Shown: piece after piece, positions 41,832 through 49,607 of the stretch
How positions within the stretch are numbered: the first letter of the stretch is position 1
How the letters are laid out: every line of letters starts with the position of its first letter
Source: Acidobacteriota bacterium
Lineage (GTDB): Bacteria > Acidobacteriota > Terriglobia > Acidiferrales > UBA7541
Direction of reading: 5' to 3'
DNA: 64,000 nt
Assembly: GCA_013289955.1 (NCBI GenBank)
Contig: JABCYZ010000012.1
Location: forward strand, 62,001-126,000
Program-made: the position numbers and the translations under genes
Notes under the pieces: generated by a model
The model's input: only the letters and a program-made list of their open reading frames with translations
Told to the model about the DNA's origin: nothing
Databases searched by the model: none

Positions 41832-42422
41832 ATGATGAAAACGCTGTTGGTCGTTGCTACCGTGCTGGCTCTGGTTGCCGGCACCTACTTTGCGGACAAG
41901 GCGACACGCGTCAAACCAAAGACCGCGGTCCCTGCCGATACGGTCCTGAAGGCCGATAATCCGAACCCGGACGACAGGAAGACCGGTTTGCCCGAGCCAG
42001 AACTCACGCTCAAGGACCTGGACGGCAACAATATCTCTCTCAGCGAATACAAGGGCAAGGTGGTGCTGGTGAATTTCTGGGCCACATGGTGCGAACCATG
42101 CCAAGTAGAGATTCCGTGGCTCATCGAAATGCAGGAAAAGTACGGGCCGAGGGGGTTCGTCATCCTGGGGATCGCCCTCGACGAGGAAGGCAAAAGCGTC
42201 GTCGCGCCCTATGTCGCCAAGGAGCGTTTCGACGTAAATGGTCAAAAACTTCCCATGAGCTACAAAATCCTGATCGGCAACGATGATGCAGCGGATAAAT
42301 TTGGCGGTCTATTCGGCTACCCCACGAGCATCCTGATTTCGCGCGACGGGAAGCAGATCAAGCGCGTCACAGGCATGATCAGCCAAGAGGAAATGAGCAA
42401 AGCCGTCGAGTCTCAACTCTGA
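41832..42422 (+). CDS. TlpA/ResA-like periplasmic thioredoxin
   Basis: A 196-residue membrane-anchored thioredoxin-fold protein. ATG 41832 follows GAGG at a 6-base spacing. Residues 5-18 form a signal anchor. The TlpA-like domain starts near residue 55 (LTLKDLDGNNISLSEYKGKVVLVNFWATWC) and has the active site C87-EP-C90 and the cis-Pro region in FGGLFGYPTSILISRDG. It would be a disulfide reductase fed by CcdA, for cytochrome c maturation or general thiol repair, equal to the DsbD-gamma part. Confidence 0.9.
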   Translation: MMKTLLVVATVLALVAGTYFADKATRVKPKTAVPADTVLKADNPNPDDRKTGLPEPELTLKDLDGNNISLSEYKGKVVLVNFWATWCEPCQVEIPWLIEMQEKYGPRGFVILGIALDEEGKSVVAPYVAKERFDVNGQKLPMSYKILIGNDDAADKFGGLFGYPTSILISRDGKQIKRVTGMISQEEMSKAVESQL

Positions 42423-42602
42423 CGGGAAAACAAGCAGTGCGCCACCGCCGTCTAAGCTCACCGCAGTCAGCCGAATGACACCGAAGCGTATATCCAGACT
42501 GCCCGAGAGATCAGTAAAATGATTTTCGCGCTCCGTGCTAGACTTTCGATGTGAGCGCTCCGGGTTTTGCTGCTCGCTGTTCACTACTCACTTTCTACCC
42601 TT

Positions 42603-42935
42603 ATGCTTGAAGAGAAAGATTTCCAGAGAAAAGCGGACGCGGCGTTTGAAGAGCTCAAGAAACGTCTGCTTGTCTTGGCGGACGAGCATGGTTTCGATGT
42701 CGAGGGCGAGAGCGGCAAACTCGAGGTGATCTTCGAGGAGCCCGAGGAAGTGAAGTTCGTGATTTCTCCGAACACACCCATCCGCGAGATCTGGATTTCG
42801 GCGCTCTCCACTTCCTTCAAGCTGGGCTGGTCGGGGGCAAAGAACGCTTTTGTACTCGAAAAGACGGGTGAAGATCTTTTTGCGGTCATGAACCGCGTGG
42901 TTTCTCAGCAGCTCGGCCGAGAGGTAAAACTGTGA
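42603..42935 (+). CDS. cyaY: Frataxin-family protein CyaY
   Basis: A 110-residue frataxin fold. It starts at ATG 42603 with MLEEKDFQRKADAAFEELKK, the acidic first helix, then the strand block LEVIFEEPEEVKFVIS, and PIREIWISALSTSFKLGW with the conserved Trp, ending in GEDLFAVMNRVVSQQLG. Frataxin binds iron and modulates Fe-S cluster assembly in the cytoplasm. The match is to the family pattern only. Its stop shares four bases (GTGA) with the start of the DsbD-alpha gene, tying it by translation to a redox operon. Confidence 0.82.
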   Translation: MLEEKDFQRKADAAFEELKKRLLVLADEHGFDVEGESGKLEVIFEEPEEVKFVISPNTPIREIWISALSTSFKLGWSGAKNAFVLEKTGEDLFAVMNRVVSQQLGREVKL

Positions 42936-43471
42936 AATTCGCTGGCACCCTCCTGGCCGGTATCCTGCTATGGGCGGCTGGAGCAGCTTTGTCCTCCGCT
43001 CCCCGACAGGCTCCTTCGCCGAAGGACGTCGTAGCCCCCGCGATCTATGCCTCTTTCGACCCGGTGGGCCGCGGCAGCCAATTTCAACTTGCGGTGGTCC
43101 TGAAAATCCGCCCTGGGTTCCATATCAACGCCCGCGAAAAATCCGAAGACTATCTGATCGCCACCGACCTTCGCGCCGATGTTCCCGCCGGTTTTCAGCT
43201 GGGAGATGTTTCTTATCCGAAAGGCGCGTTGCACACCTTCACTTTCTCGAAGAAACCGCTGAACGTCTACGAGGACACCGTCACGCTCCGCGTTCCGGTT
43301 ACGGCGCTGCCGGGCGCTCCTCTCGGCGCGCAGCACATTCCGCTGAAACTTCGCTACCAGGCTTGCAGCACGGAAATTTGCCTGCCTCCGGTCACTCTTT
43401 CTCTGGACGCCGCTTTCAACGTCGCCGCCTCCGGCAAACCTGCGCACGGGGAGTTTTTCCCGAAGGAATAG
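42932..43471 (+). CDS. Free-standing DsbD-alpha (N-terminal domain) protein
   Basis: A 179-residue exported protein starting at a GTG inside the cyaY stop region. The signal peptide is residues 1-22. The rest is the immunoglobulin-like DsbD N-terminal domain: GFHINAREKSEDYLIATDL, YPKGALHTFTFSKKPLNVYED, and LRYQACSTEICLPP, where Cys145 and Cys150 (C-x4-C) match the redox pair of DsbD-alpha. In E. coli this domain is fused to a CcdA-like membrane part and a thioredoxin domain; here those parts are separate upstream genes. Confidence 0.87.
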   Translation: MKFAGTLLAGILLWAAGAALSSAPRQAPSPKDVVAPAIYASFDPVGRGSQFQLAVVLKIRPGFHINAREKSEDYLIATDLRADVPAGFQLGDVSYPKGALHTFTFSKKPLNVYEDTVTLRVPVTALPGAPLGAQHIPLKLRYQACSTEICLPPVTLSLDAAFNVAASGKPAHGEFFPKE

Positions 43472-43597
43472 ATAACCGCTCTCGCGTGCTCGCGCCAGCC
43501 GTCACCGCGCAACCATGCTTACTCCGAGCGCCCGGCGTGGACTTCCTACTGTCTTTCCCCGAGTGCGTGCCCTGGCCATCTCTGGGACAATATCCCG

Positions 43598-45208
43598 ATG
43601 ACGGAAACTCGGGGCGCTTCTGGAAAGTGGCTGGCCGTCCTGGGGGCTTTCTTGCTGGTGCTGCTCGCAGGCGGCGGAGTGCTCGCCTGGCGCGCGCGGC
43701 ACATGGATAACGCTATCCGCCTCTGGGTGATCCGCTCGCTCAGCGAACATTTTCAAAGCCGCGTCGAACTCCGGACGCTCCGCGTCACCGGATTCCCCCA
43801 CTTGGGTGTGGTTGGCGAAGACCTGACGATTTATTTCCACGATCGCACGGACGTTCCGCCGATCATTCATATCGACAAATTTTCCTTTGATCTCGGTGTG
43901 CTCGCTATCCTTCGGCTGCCACGGCACGTCTCCACCGCGCTGATCGAGAACATGACCGTCACGATTCCGCCTCGCGGAGAAAAAAAGACTCCGAAATCAA
44001 GCGAGCCCGGAAAAACGAGCAACGTTCTTACTTCCCTGATCGTGGATGAAGTCGTCTGCAAGAACACCGTTCTTGTTACGCTTCCCCGGAAACCGGATCC
44101 GGGAAAACGAGCAAAAGAGCCGCTCGAATGGGACATCTACGACCTCGACTTGCGTTCTGCAAGCGTAGACAAACCTTTCCACTTCCACGGAATACTGACG
44201 AACGCCAAACCCAAAGGCGAAATCGACACCAGCGGCGAGTTTGGCCCCTGGGACATCGACGATCCGGGCTCCAGCCCCGTCTCCGGCTCCTACAAATTCA
44301 CCGACGCTGATCTGGGCCCTTTCCCCGGCATTGCCGGAATCCTGTCCTCCACCGGAAAATTCACTGGGAAACTTGCCGAGCTGAAGGTCGATGGCGAAAC
44401 GGATACGCCCGATTTCTCTCTCGACAAGATTGGCAAGCCGGTCCCGCTCCACACCGAGTACTCGGCCACGGTCGACGGCACCAATGGAGATACGATTCTC
44501 GATCCCGTGCGCGCCACTCTGGGCCGCTCGCTCATCATCGCCGAAGGCAGCGTCATCAACGAGCCCGATCATATAGGCCACAGGATCGTTCTCGATGTCG
44601 GCGCCCCCAACGCCAGAATTCAAGACATTCTCAGTCTGGCGATGAATTCCGATAAGCCAGTCTTGACCGGCCCGGCAAAGATAAAAGCGAAACTGCTGCT
44701 GCCGCCCGGCAAGGAAAAAGTTCTCGACAAGATGATTCTCGATGGGCAGATCGGTATCGACGATGCGCGCTGGTCGAGTCCGGAAGTCCGCAAAGCCCTG
44801 GAGTCTTTCAGCCGCCGCGCCGAGGGCAAACCGGCGGACGACGAAGCAGGCAGCGCGGTCTCCGATCTCCGCGGGAATTTCCACCTGGAAAAAGGAATCG
44901 TGCACTTTTCCAGTCTGAGGTTTGGCATTCCAGGCGCCGCGATCGATCTCGCCGGCACTTACCAGATCCTCGGCGGCCAGATCGATCTCGAGGGACACCT
45001 GCGTCTTCAGGCAAAGCTCTCAGAAACCGTCACGGGGAAGAAATCTTTCTTTCTGAAAGCGCTCGACCCGTTTTTTGAGAAAAACGGAGCCGGAGCGGTG
45101 CTTCCTATTTCGATCCGGGGAACGCGCGAAGAGCCGACGATTGGAGTGACCATCTTCCACAAGAAAATTGAGAAAAAGATCGGCGAGACCAAACCCGCGC
45201 CGAAGTGA
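43598..45208 (+). CDS. AsmA-like exported protein
   Basis: A 536-residue protein with one N-terminal transmembrane helix (about residues 11-30), then a long, mainly beta periplasmic part: SRVELRTLRVTGFPHLGVVGEDLTI near the start, and a C-terminal region with YQILGGQIDLEGHLRLQAKLSE, typical of AsmA/TamB-like C-terminal domains. This superfamily includes bridge-like proteins that move phospholipids between membranes. The last segment GVTIFHKKIEKKIGE is charged. The exact role here is inferred from the fold only. The permease gene starts 112 bases downstream. Confidence 0.72.
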   Translation: MTETRGASGKWLAVLGAFLLVLLAGGGVLAWRARHMDNAIRLWVIRSLSEHFQSRVELRTLRVTGFPHLGVVGEDLTIYFHDRTDVPPIIHIDKFSFDLGVLAILRLPRHVSTALIENMTVTIPPRGEKKTPKSSEPGKTSNVLTSLIVDEVVCKNTVLVTLPRKPDPGKRAKEPLEWDIYDLDLRSASVDKPFHFHGILTNAKPKGEIDTSGEFGPWDIDDPGSSPVSGSYKFTDADLGPFPGIAGILSSTGKFTGKLAELKVDGETDTPDFSLDKIGKPVPLHTEYSATVDGTNGDTILDPVRATLGRSLIIAEGSVINEPDHIGHRIVLDVGAPNARIQDILSLAMNSDKPVLTGPAKIKAKLLLPPGKEKVLDKMILDGQIGIDDARWSSPEVRKALESFSRRAEGKPADDEAGSAVSDLRGNFHLEKGIVHFSSLRFGIPGAAIDLAGTYQILGGQIDLEGHLRLQAKLSETVTGKKSFFLKALDPFFEKNGAGAVLPISIRGTREEPTIGVTIFHKKIEKKIGETKPAPK

Positions 45209-45320
45209 GCTCGGGACCCGCTTTTGAAGCGGGGTGCCCCCCTCCGAAAAGCCTCGTCAAACAGCCAAAAAATACCGGAAAAAACAGGAACATTTCCGGC
45301 GGGCCGCCGTCTTCAACGGC

Positions 45321-47726
45321 ATGAACCTCTACGCCTATCTTCGTTCCGCATTCCGCCAATCGAAGCGCAGCCCCGGTTTCTTCGCCATAGCGCTGGCTGC
45401 CCTGGCTCTCGGAATCGGCGCCAACACGGCTATTTTCAGCGCGGTAGAGGGCGTGCTCCTGCGCCCGCTGCCCTATGCCGAGCCGGGCCAGCTCGTGATG
45501 CTCTGGGAAGACGCCACGTATCAGGGCTTTCCGCAAAACAATCTGTCTCTGGCCGATTACGTGGACTGGCGGGCGCAAAACCAGGTCTTCACCGACATGG
45601 TGGCAATTCGTTACGCGGACGTCGCCTTTAACGGCGATCAGGCGCCGGAGCAGGCCCTGGGGCGGCGTGTGACGCCCAACTTTTTCGATGTCCTTGGTGT
45701 TCAGCCCGCGCTGGGGCGGCCTTTTACGGCAGGGGAAGACGCTGCCAAGCGCAAGGTCGTTGTCTTGAGCTATACCCTCTGGCAGAGGCGGTTCGGGGGC
45801 GACCGTGCTGTCCTCGGGCGTTCCATCTTGATGGACGATGAACCCACCACGGTCGTGGGTGTTATGCCTCGCGGATTTTTCTTCCCTGACAACGCGGCGG
45901 AGTTCTGGCAACCGGCTTCTTTCTCACCCGAGGATCTCGCCCGGCGTAGCCGGCACAACCTGGAAGTTGTCGCCAGGATGAAGCCGGGCATCACGCGCGA
46001 ACGGGCCGAGCGGGATGTGGAAGTCATCGCCAGGCGTCTCGAGCTGCAATATCCCGACACGAACACGAATATTGGCGCCGTGGTGGTCCCCCTTCGCGAG
46101 CAATTTGCCGGCGACACGGGCGCGGGCCTATGGGTACTGCAGATCGCGGCCGTGCTGGTGCTGCTCATTGCTTGCTCGAACCTGGCGAATCTCCTTTTGG
46201 CCCGGGCCGCAGGACGGCGCCGCGAAATTGCCGTGCGCATCGCACTGGGGGCGAGCCGCGCGCAGATCGCTCTGCAGCTCGTTACGGAAAGCTTGTTGCT
46301 TTCCGCCGGTGGCGGAGCGGCGGGCTTACTCGTTGGCAGGCTTTGCTGGAGCCTGTTTAGGAATCTCATTCCTTCGCAAATTGCGGCGGAAGGCTTTGCG
46401 CTGAACATGCCGGTGCTGCTGTTTACGGCGGCCGTCTCCATTCTGTCGGGCGTATTTTTTGGGGTGGTGCCGGCCCTGCGGGGGACGGATGTTTCTCTCC
46501 AGGAATCTCTCAAGGAAGGCGGGCGAGCCGGCGAATCTCGCGGCGGGGTGCGGCTGCGAGACACTTTGGTGGTCGCGCAATTTGCAATGGCCTTTGCGCT
46601 TCTGGTGGGCGCGGGCCTGATGATCGAGACGCTGTGGAATCTGCGCCGCGTCGATCTCGGATTTCGCTCCGATCACCTGCTGACCATGGGTGTGCCGCTG
46701 CCGGACAAAAAATACAATACGAACGAAAAAATTCGTGCGTTCTATCGAGACGTGCTCGATCGGACGCGGACTCTTCCGGGCGTGAAAAGCGTGGGCTTTG
46801 GGTCGGATGTGCCGTTCACTTCGGTGGGAGACACGGAAGGCTATCTGATCGAGGGCGCGCCTCCTACTCTGCCCGGGCACGACAACGATGCGCTCTATCG
46901 CGAAGTGACGGCGGGATATCTCGAAACGATCGGCGGAACGCTCGAGTCGGGGCGGCTCCTCGAAGACCGCGACATTCCGACCGCCCAGCCGGTCGTGGTG
47001 ATCAACGAGTTTCTGGCGAAACGGCATTGGCCAGGTCAGGACGCTGTCGGAAAGCGCCTGAAGCTCACCGGCTCCAAAGAGCCGTGGCGGACCGTTGTGG
47101 GGGTCGTCCGAGACATTCGCGAGCGCGGACTTTTGCTGGAGATGAAGCCGGCGGTTTACGTGCCGGTGAACCAGGTGGATAACCCGTCGCCGTATTACCT
47201 GGTTGCGAGAACTTCCGAAAAGCCGGCCAGCGTGATCAATGCGTTGCGCGGAGCGGTTTGGGCGGTGGATAGCGAGCGGCCCGTCGCGTTTATTCGCACC
47301 ATGGACCAGCTGATGGAACAAAATGTTGCCGACCGTGCGCGGCCGATGATGTTGCTGGGGATTTTCGCGGGGCTGGCGCTAGTCCTGGCGTCGATAGGAG
47401 TGTATGGCGTCCTGGCTTACTCCGTAGCGCAAAGGACTCGCGAGATCGGCGTGCGCATGGCGTTGGGAGCGAAGCCGGGCGATGTTACGCGGATGATTTT
47501 GGGGCGAGGATTGAAGCTGAGCGCCGCTGGGCTCGTGGCAGGCGCGGCGCTGGCGGGAATTCTTGGGATACTGCTGCGGACTTTGCTGTTCGGTGTGACG
47601 CCTGCGGCGCCGCTCGTGTATGCCGGTACAGCGGCCTCGTTGATAATCGTGGCGCTGGCTGCTTGCGTGATTCCTGCGCAACGTGCCGCGCGTGTGGATC
47701 CTGTCGTCGCCCTGCGCGACGAATAG
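45321..47726 (+). CDS. Duplicated orphan ABC permease (ADOP/MacB-FtsX type)
   Basis: An 801-residue permease. ATG 45321 gives the typical N-terminus (YLRSAFRQSKRSPGFFAIALAALALGIGANTAIFSAV). It is built of two copies of a unit: a helix, a large MacB-type periplasmic domain and FtsX helices. These are at about residues 17-410 (with LLIACSNLANLLLARAAGRRREIAVRIALGASR) and 415-801 (ending in LAYSVAQRTREIGVRMALGA and PAQRAARVDPVVALRDE). This architecture, without its own ATPase gene nearby, matches the family named acidobacterial duplicated orphan permease. It may transport or extrude a lipid, peptide or drug, or act mechanically; no ATPase partner is in view. Confidence 0.9.
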   Translation: MNLYAYLRSAFRQSKRSPGFFAIALAALALGIGANTAIFSAVEGVLLRPLPYAEPGQLVMLWEDATYQGFPQNNLSLADYVDWRAQNQVFTDMVAIRYADVAFNGDQAPEQALGRRVTPNFFDVLGVQPALGRPFTAGEDAAKRKVVVLSYTLWQRRFGGDRAVLGRSILMDDEPTTVVGVMPRGFFFPDNAAEFWQPASFSPEDLARRSRHNLEVVARMKPGITRERAERDVEVIARRLELQYPDTNTNIGAVVVPLREQFAGDTGAGLWVLQIAAVLVLLIACSNLANLLLARAAGRRREIAVRIALGASRAQIALQLVTESLLLSAGGGAAGLLVGRLCWSLFRNLIPSQIAAEGFALNMPVLLFTAAVSILSGVFFGVVPALRGTDVSLQESLKEGGRAGESRGGVRLRDTLVVAQFAMAFALLVGAGLMIETLWNLRRVDLGFRSDHLLTMGVPLPDKKYNTNEKIRAFYRDVLDRTRTLPGVKSVGFGSDVPFTSVGDTEGYLIEGAPPTLPGHDNDALYREVTAGYLETIGGTLESGRLLEDRDIPTAQPVVVINEFLAKRHWPGQDAVGKRLKLTGSKEPWRTVVGVVRDIRERGLLLEMKPAVYVPVNQVDNPSPYYLVARTSEKPASVINALRGAVWAVDSERPVAFIRTMDQLMEQNVADRARPMMLLGIFAGLALVLASIGVYGVLAYSVAQRTREIGVRMALGAKPGDVTRMILGRGLKLSAAGLVAGAALAGILGILLRTLLFGVTPAAPLVYAGTAASLIIVALAACVIPAQRAARVDPVVALRDE

Positions 47727-47774
47727 CCAGTGAGAAAAATGCGCGGCGTTTGGTGCGGACAATTTCCTTGAGAT

Positions 47775-49268
47775 TTAAACGAAGGCCTTGCGCAAACGGC
47801 TCACGACGCGCTGCTGGCCGAGAACGACCATGGTATCGAAAAGCGGGGGAGCGACGGCTTGCCCTACGATTGCCACGCGACAGGCGTTGATGAGCAGGCC
47901 GGCTTTGACGCCGGCGGCTTCGGCGACGGCGCGCGAGGCGTGATCGCACGGATCGTGACTCCAGTCAGACAGCGCGGCGAGTGCGTCGGCAAGTTTGGCG
48001 AGCAGCTCGGGGACTTTGGGATCTTTCCAGAATTTTTCTTTTGCCGCGGGATCGATCGGAAATTCGTCGCTGAAAAATGCGCGCGACCAGGACGAAAAGT
48101 CCGGCAGCAAGCGAATCCGGGGCCGCAGCAGATCGACCGTCCGGGAAAACCAGGCATGGTCGCGTCCGTCCGGGCCTGGAGCCGCGCCGGCGGCCCACTC
48201 CGCCCGCCACAACTTGCTGCGCTTTAATTCGGCTTCGACTTCCGGAAGCAAATCCTCGATGGGAAGTTTCTGGAGATACTGGGTGTTGAACCACTCGAGC
48301 TTGGGCTTATCGAAGACTCCGTTCGTGCGGCTGACACCCTCGAGCGAAAATCGTTCGATCAGGTCTTTCGTACGCAGATACTCATCGTCGTTGCCCGGCG
48401 ACCAGCCGAGGAGCGCGAGAAAATTGCGGAAGGCTTCGGGGAGAAAACCCTCGGTGCGATACATGTTGACGTCTGTGGCGCCGTGGCGTTTGGAGAGGCG
48501 CTTCTTGTCAGGGCCGAGAATCAGCGGCAAGTGCGCGAACAGGGGCGGCTCGGCTCCGAGCGCGCGATAGAGCAGCACCTGTTTGGGTGTGTTCGAAAGA
48601 TGGTCGGCGCCGCGAATCACGTGAGTGATGCGCATGTCGATGTCGTCCACTACGACGCCGAGTTGATACATCGACTGGCCGAACTCTTCATCGCCCTTGC
48701 CCGAGCGGAGCAGCACGAAATCCTCGATCTCGTCATTGGAGAATTCAGTCTCGCCGAAGACGACATCGGTAAATTTTGTCGTTCCACCGAGGGGCACCTT
48801 GAAGCGCACGGCCGGTTTCGCGCCAGGTGTCGAGGGCTTGCCGTCCCGGCAGCTGCAACGCGTCACGCGGCGCGCACCGCTCTTGGGCTGCTCGTCCTGG
48901 CCGGGCTCGGCATGGTCTCCGCCAGCGTATTTCTCCGGAGGGCAGTAGCACAGGAAGGCACTGCCGTTTGCCAGGCATTTTTTGGCGGCCTGACGATAAA
49001 GCTCCGTGCGCTCGGACTGGTAGAACGGCCCTTCGTCCGCCTCGACCCCCAGCCATTTCAAGCCCTCGAGAATGCCTGTCACCAGCTCGGGCTTGTTTCG
49101 CTCGGCGTCCGTGTCTTCGATCCGCAAGATCATCGTTCCGTGGTGACGCCTTGCAAACAGCCAATTAAACAGGGCCGTTCGCGCGCCTCCGACGTGCAGA
49201 TAGCCGGTCGGGGAAGGCGCAAAACGTACCCGTATTCCGTTCGGTGAATGGCTGGTCATCTCGCTCAT
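47775..49268 (-). CDS. gltX: Glutamyl-tRNA synthetase
   Basis: A 497-residue class I aminoacyl-tRNA synthetase that charges tRNA-Glu (and often tRNA-Gln where GatCAB is used). The N-terminus has FAPSPTGYLHVGGARTALFN with the HIGH-type motif HVGG. The KMSKS counterpart is KKRLSKRHG. Cysteines in FLCYCPPEKY and TRCSCRDG suggest a zinc site in the acceptor-binding domain. The remaining C-terminal part is the anticodon-binding helical region. Length is usual. It converges with the permease gene, 48 bases apart. Confidence 0.96.
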   Translation of the reverse strand: MSEMTSHSPNGIRVRFAPSPTGYLHVGGARTALFNWLFARRHHGTMILRIEDTDAERNKPELVTGILEGLKWLGVEADEGPFYQSERTELYRQAAKKCLANGSAFLCYCPPEKYAGGDHAEPGQDEQPKSGARRVTRCSCRDGKPSTPGAKPAVRFKVPLGGTTKFTDVVFGETEFSNDEIEDFVLLRSGKGDEEFGQSMYQLGVVVDDIDMRITHVIRGADHLSNTPKQVLLYRALGAEPPLFAHLPLILGPDKKRLSKRHGATDVNMYRTEGFLPEAFRNFLALLGWSPGNDDEYLRTKDLIERFSLEGVSRTNGVFDKPKLEWFNTQYLQKLPIEDLLPEVEAELKRSKLWRAEWAAGAAPGPDGRDHAWFSRTVDLLRPRIRLLPDFSSWSRAFFSDEFPIDPAAKEKFWKDPKVPELLAKLADALAALSDWSHDPCDHASRAVAEAAGVKAGLLINACRVAIVGQAVAPPLFDTMVVLGQQRVVSRLRKAFV

Positions 49269-49607
49269 GCGTCTGGTGCGTCCCCGGCTCCTGTCTTGAT
49301 CATCCAGTTTAGCGAAACCCCTAAATCGCGTCCAATCTGAGCCTCGCCTGACGCCCTCGGGACGGGCTGGGGGCGGCGCCAGGCTTTCGCCCTTGCCGCC
49401 TTGTATGGAAACCGTTACCCCCCTCCCTGCTGCCTCTTTCGCAACCGGTACCGTGGTACGCTTGCTTCCTCAAATTTCCATCATCCATAATCACAAGTAC
49501 TCTGCTTTGTGCATCGAGGTGGCCGCCTCGCGCCGCCGCATTGTTGTCCCCGTGCGCAGCTGTCGAGGGTTCTGTTCCACCTTGAAGCATGAAACGCATA
49601 ACCGTCT
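49269..49607. other. 339-base intergenic region between gltX and the GGDEF/HD-GYP gene
   Basis: Divergent gap that should hold both promoters. The plus-strand pair at 49462-49491 is the only good promoter match. A small open frame at 49393-49611 has no recognisable motif. No RNA gene or repeat is seen. Confidence 0.5.
49462..49491 (+). promoter_or_regulatory. Probable sigma-70 promoter of the GGDEF/HD-GYP gene
   Basis: TTGCTT, an 18-base spacer, then CATAAT. It lies about 115 bases before the start at 49608. Confidence 0.5.
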
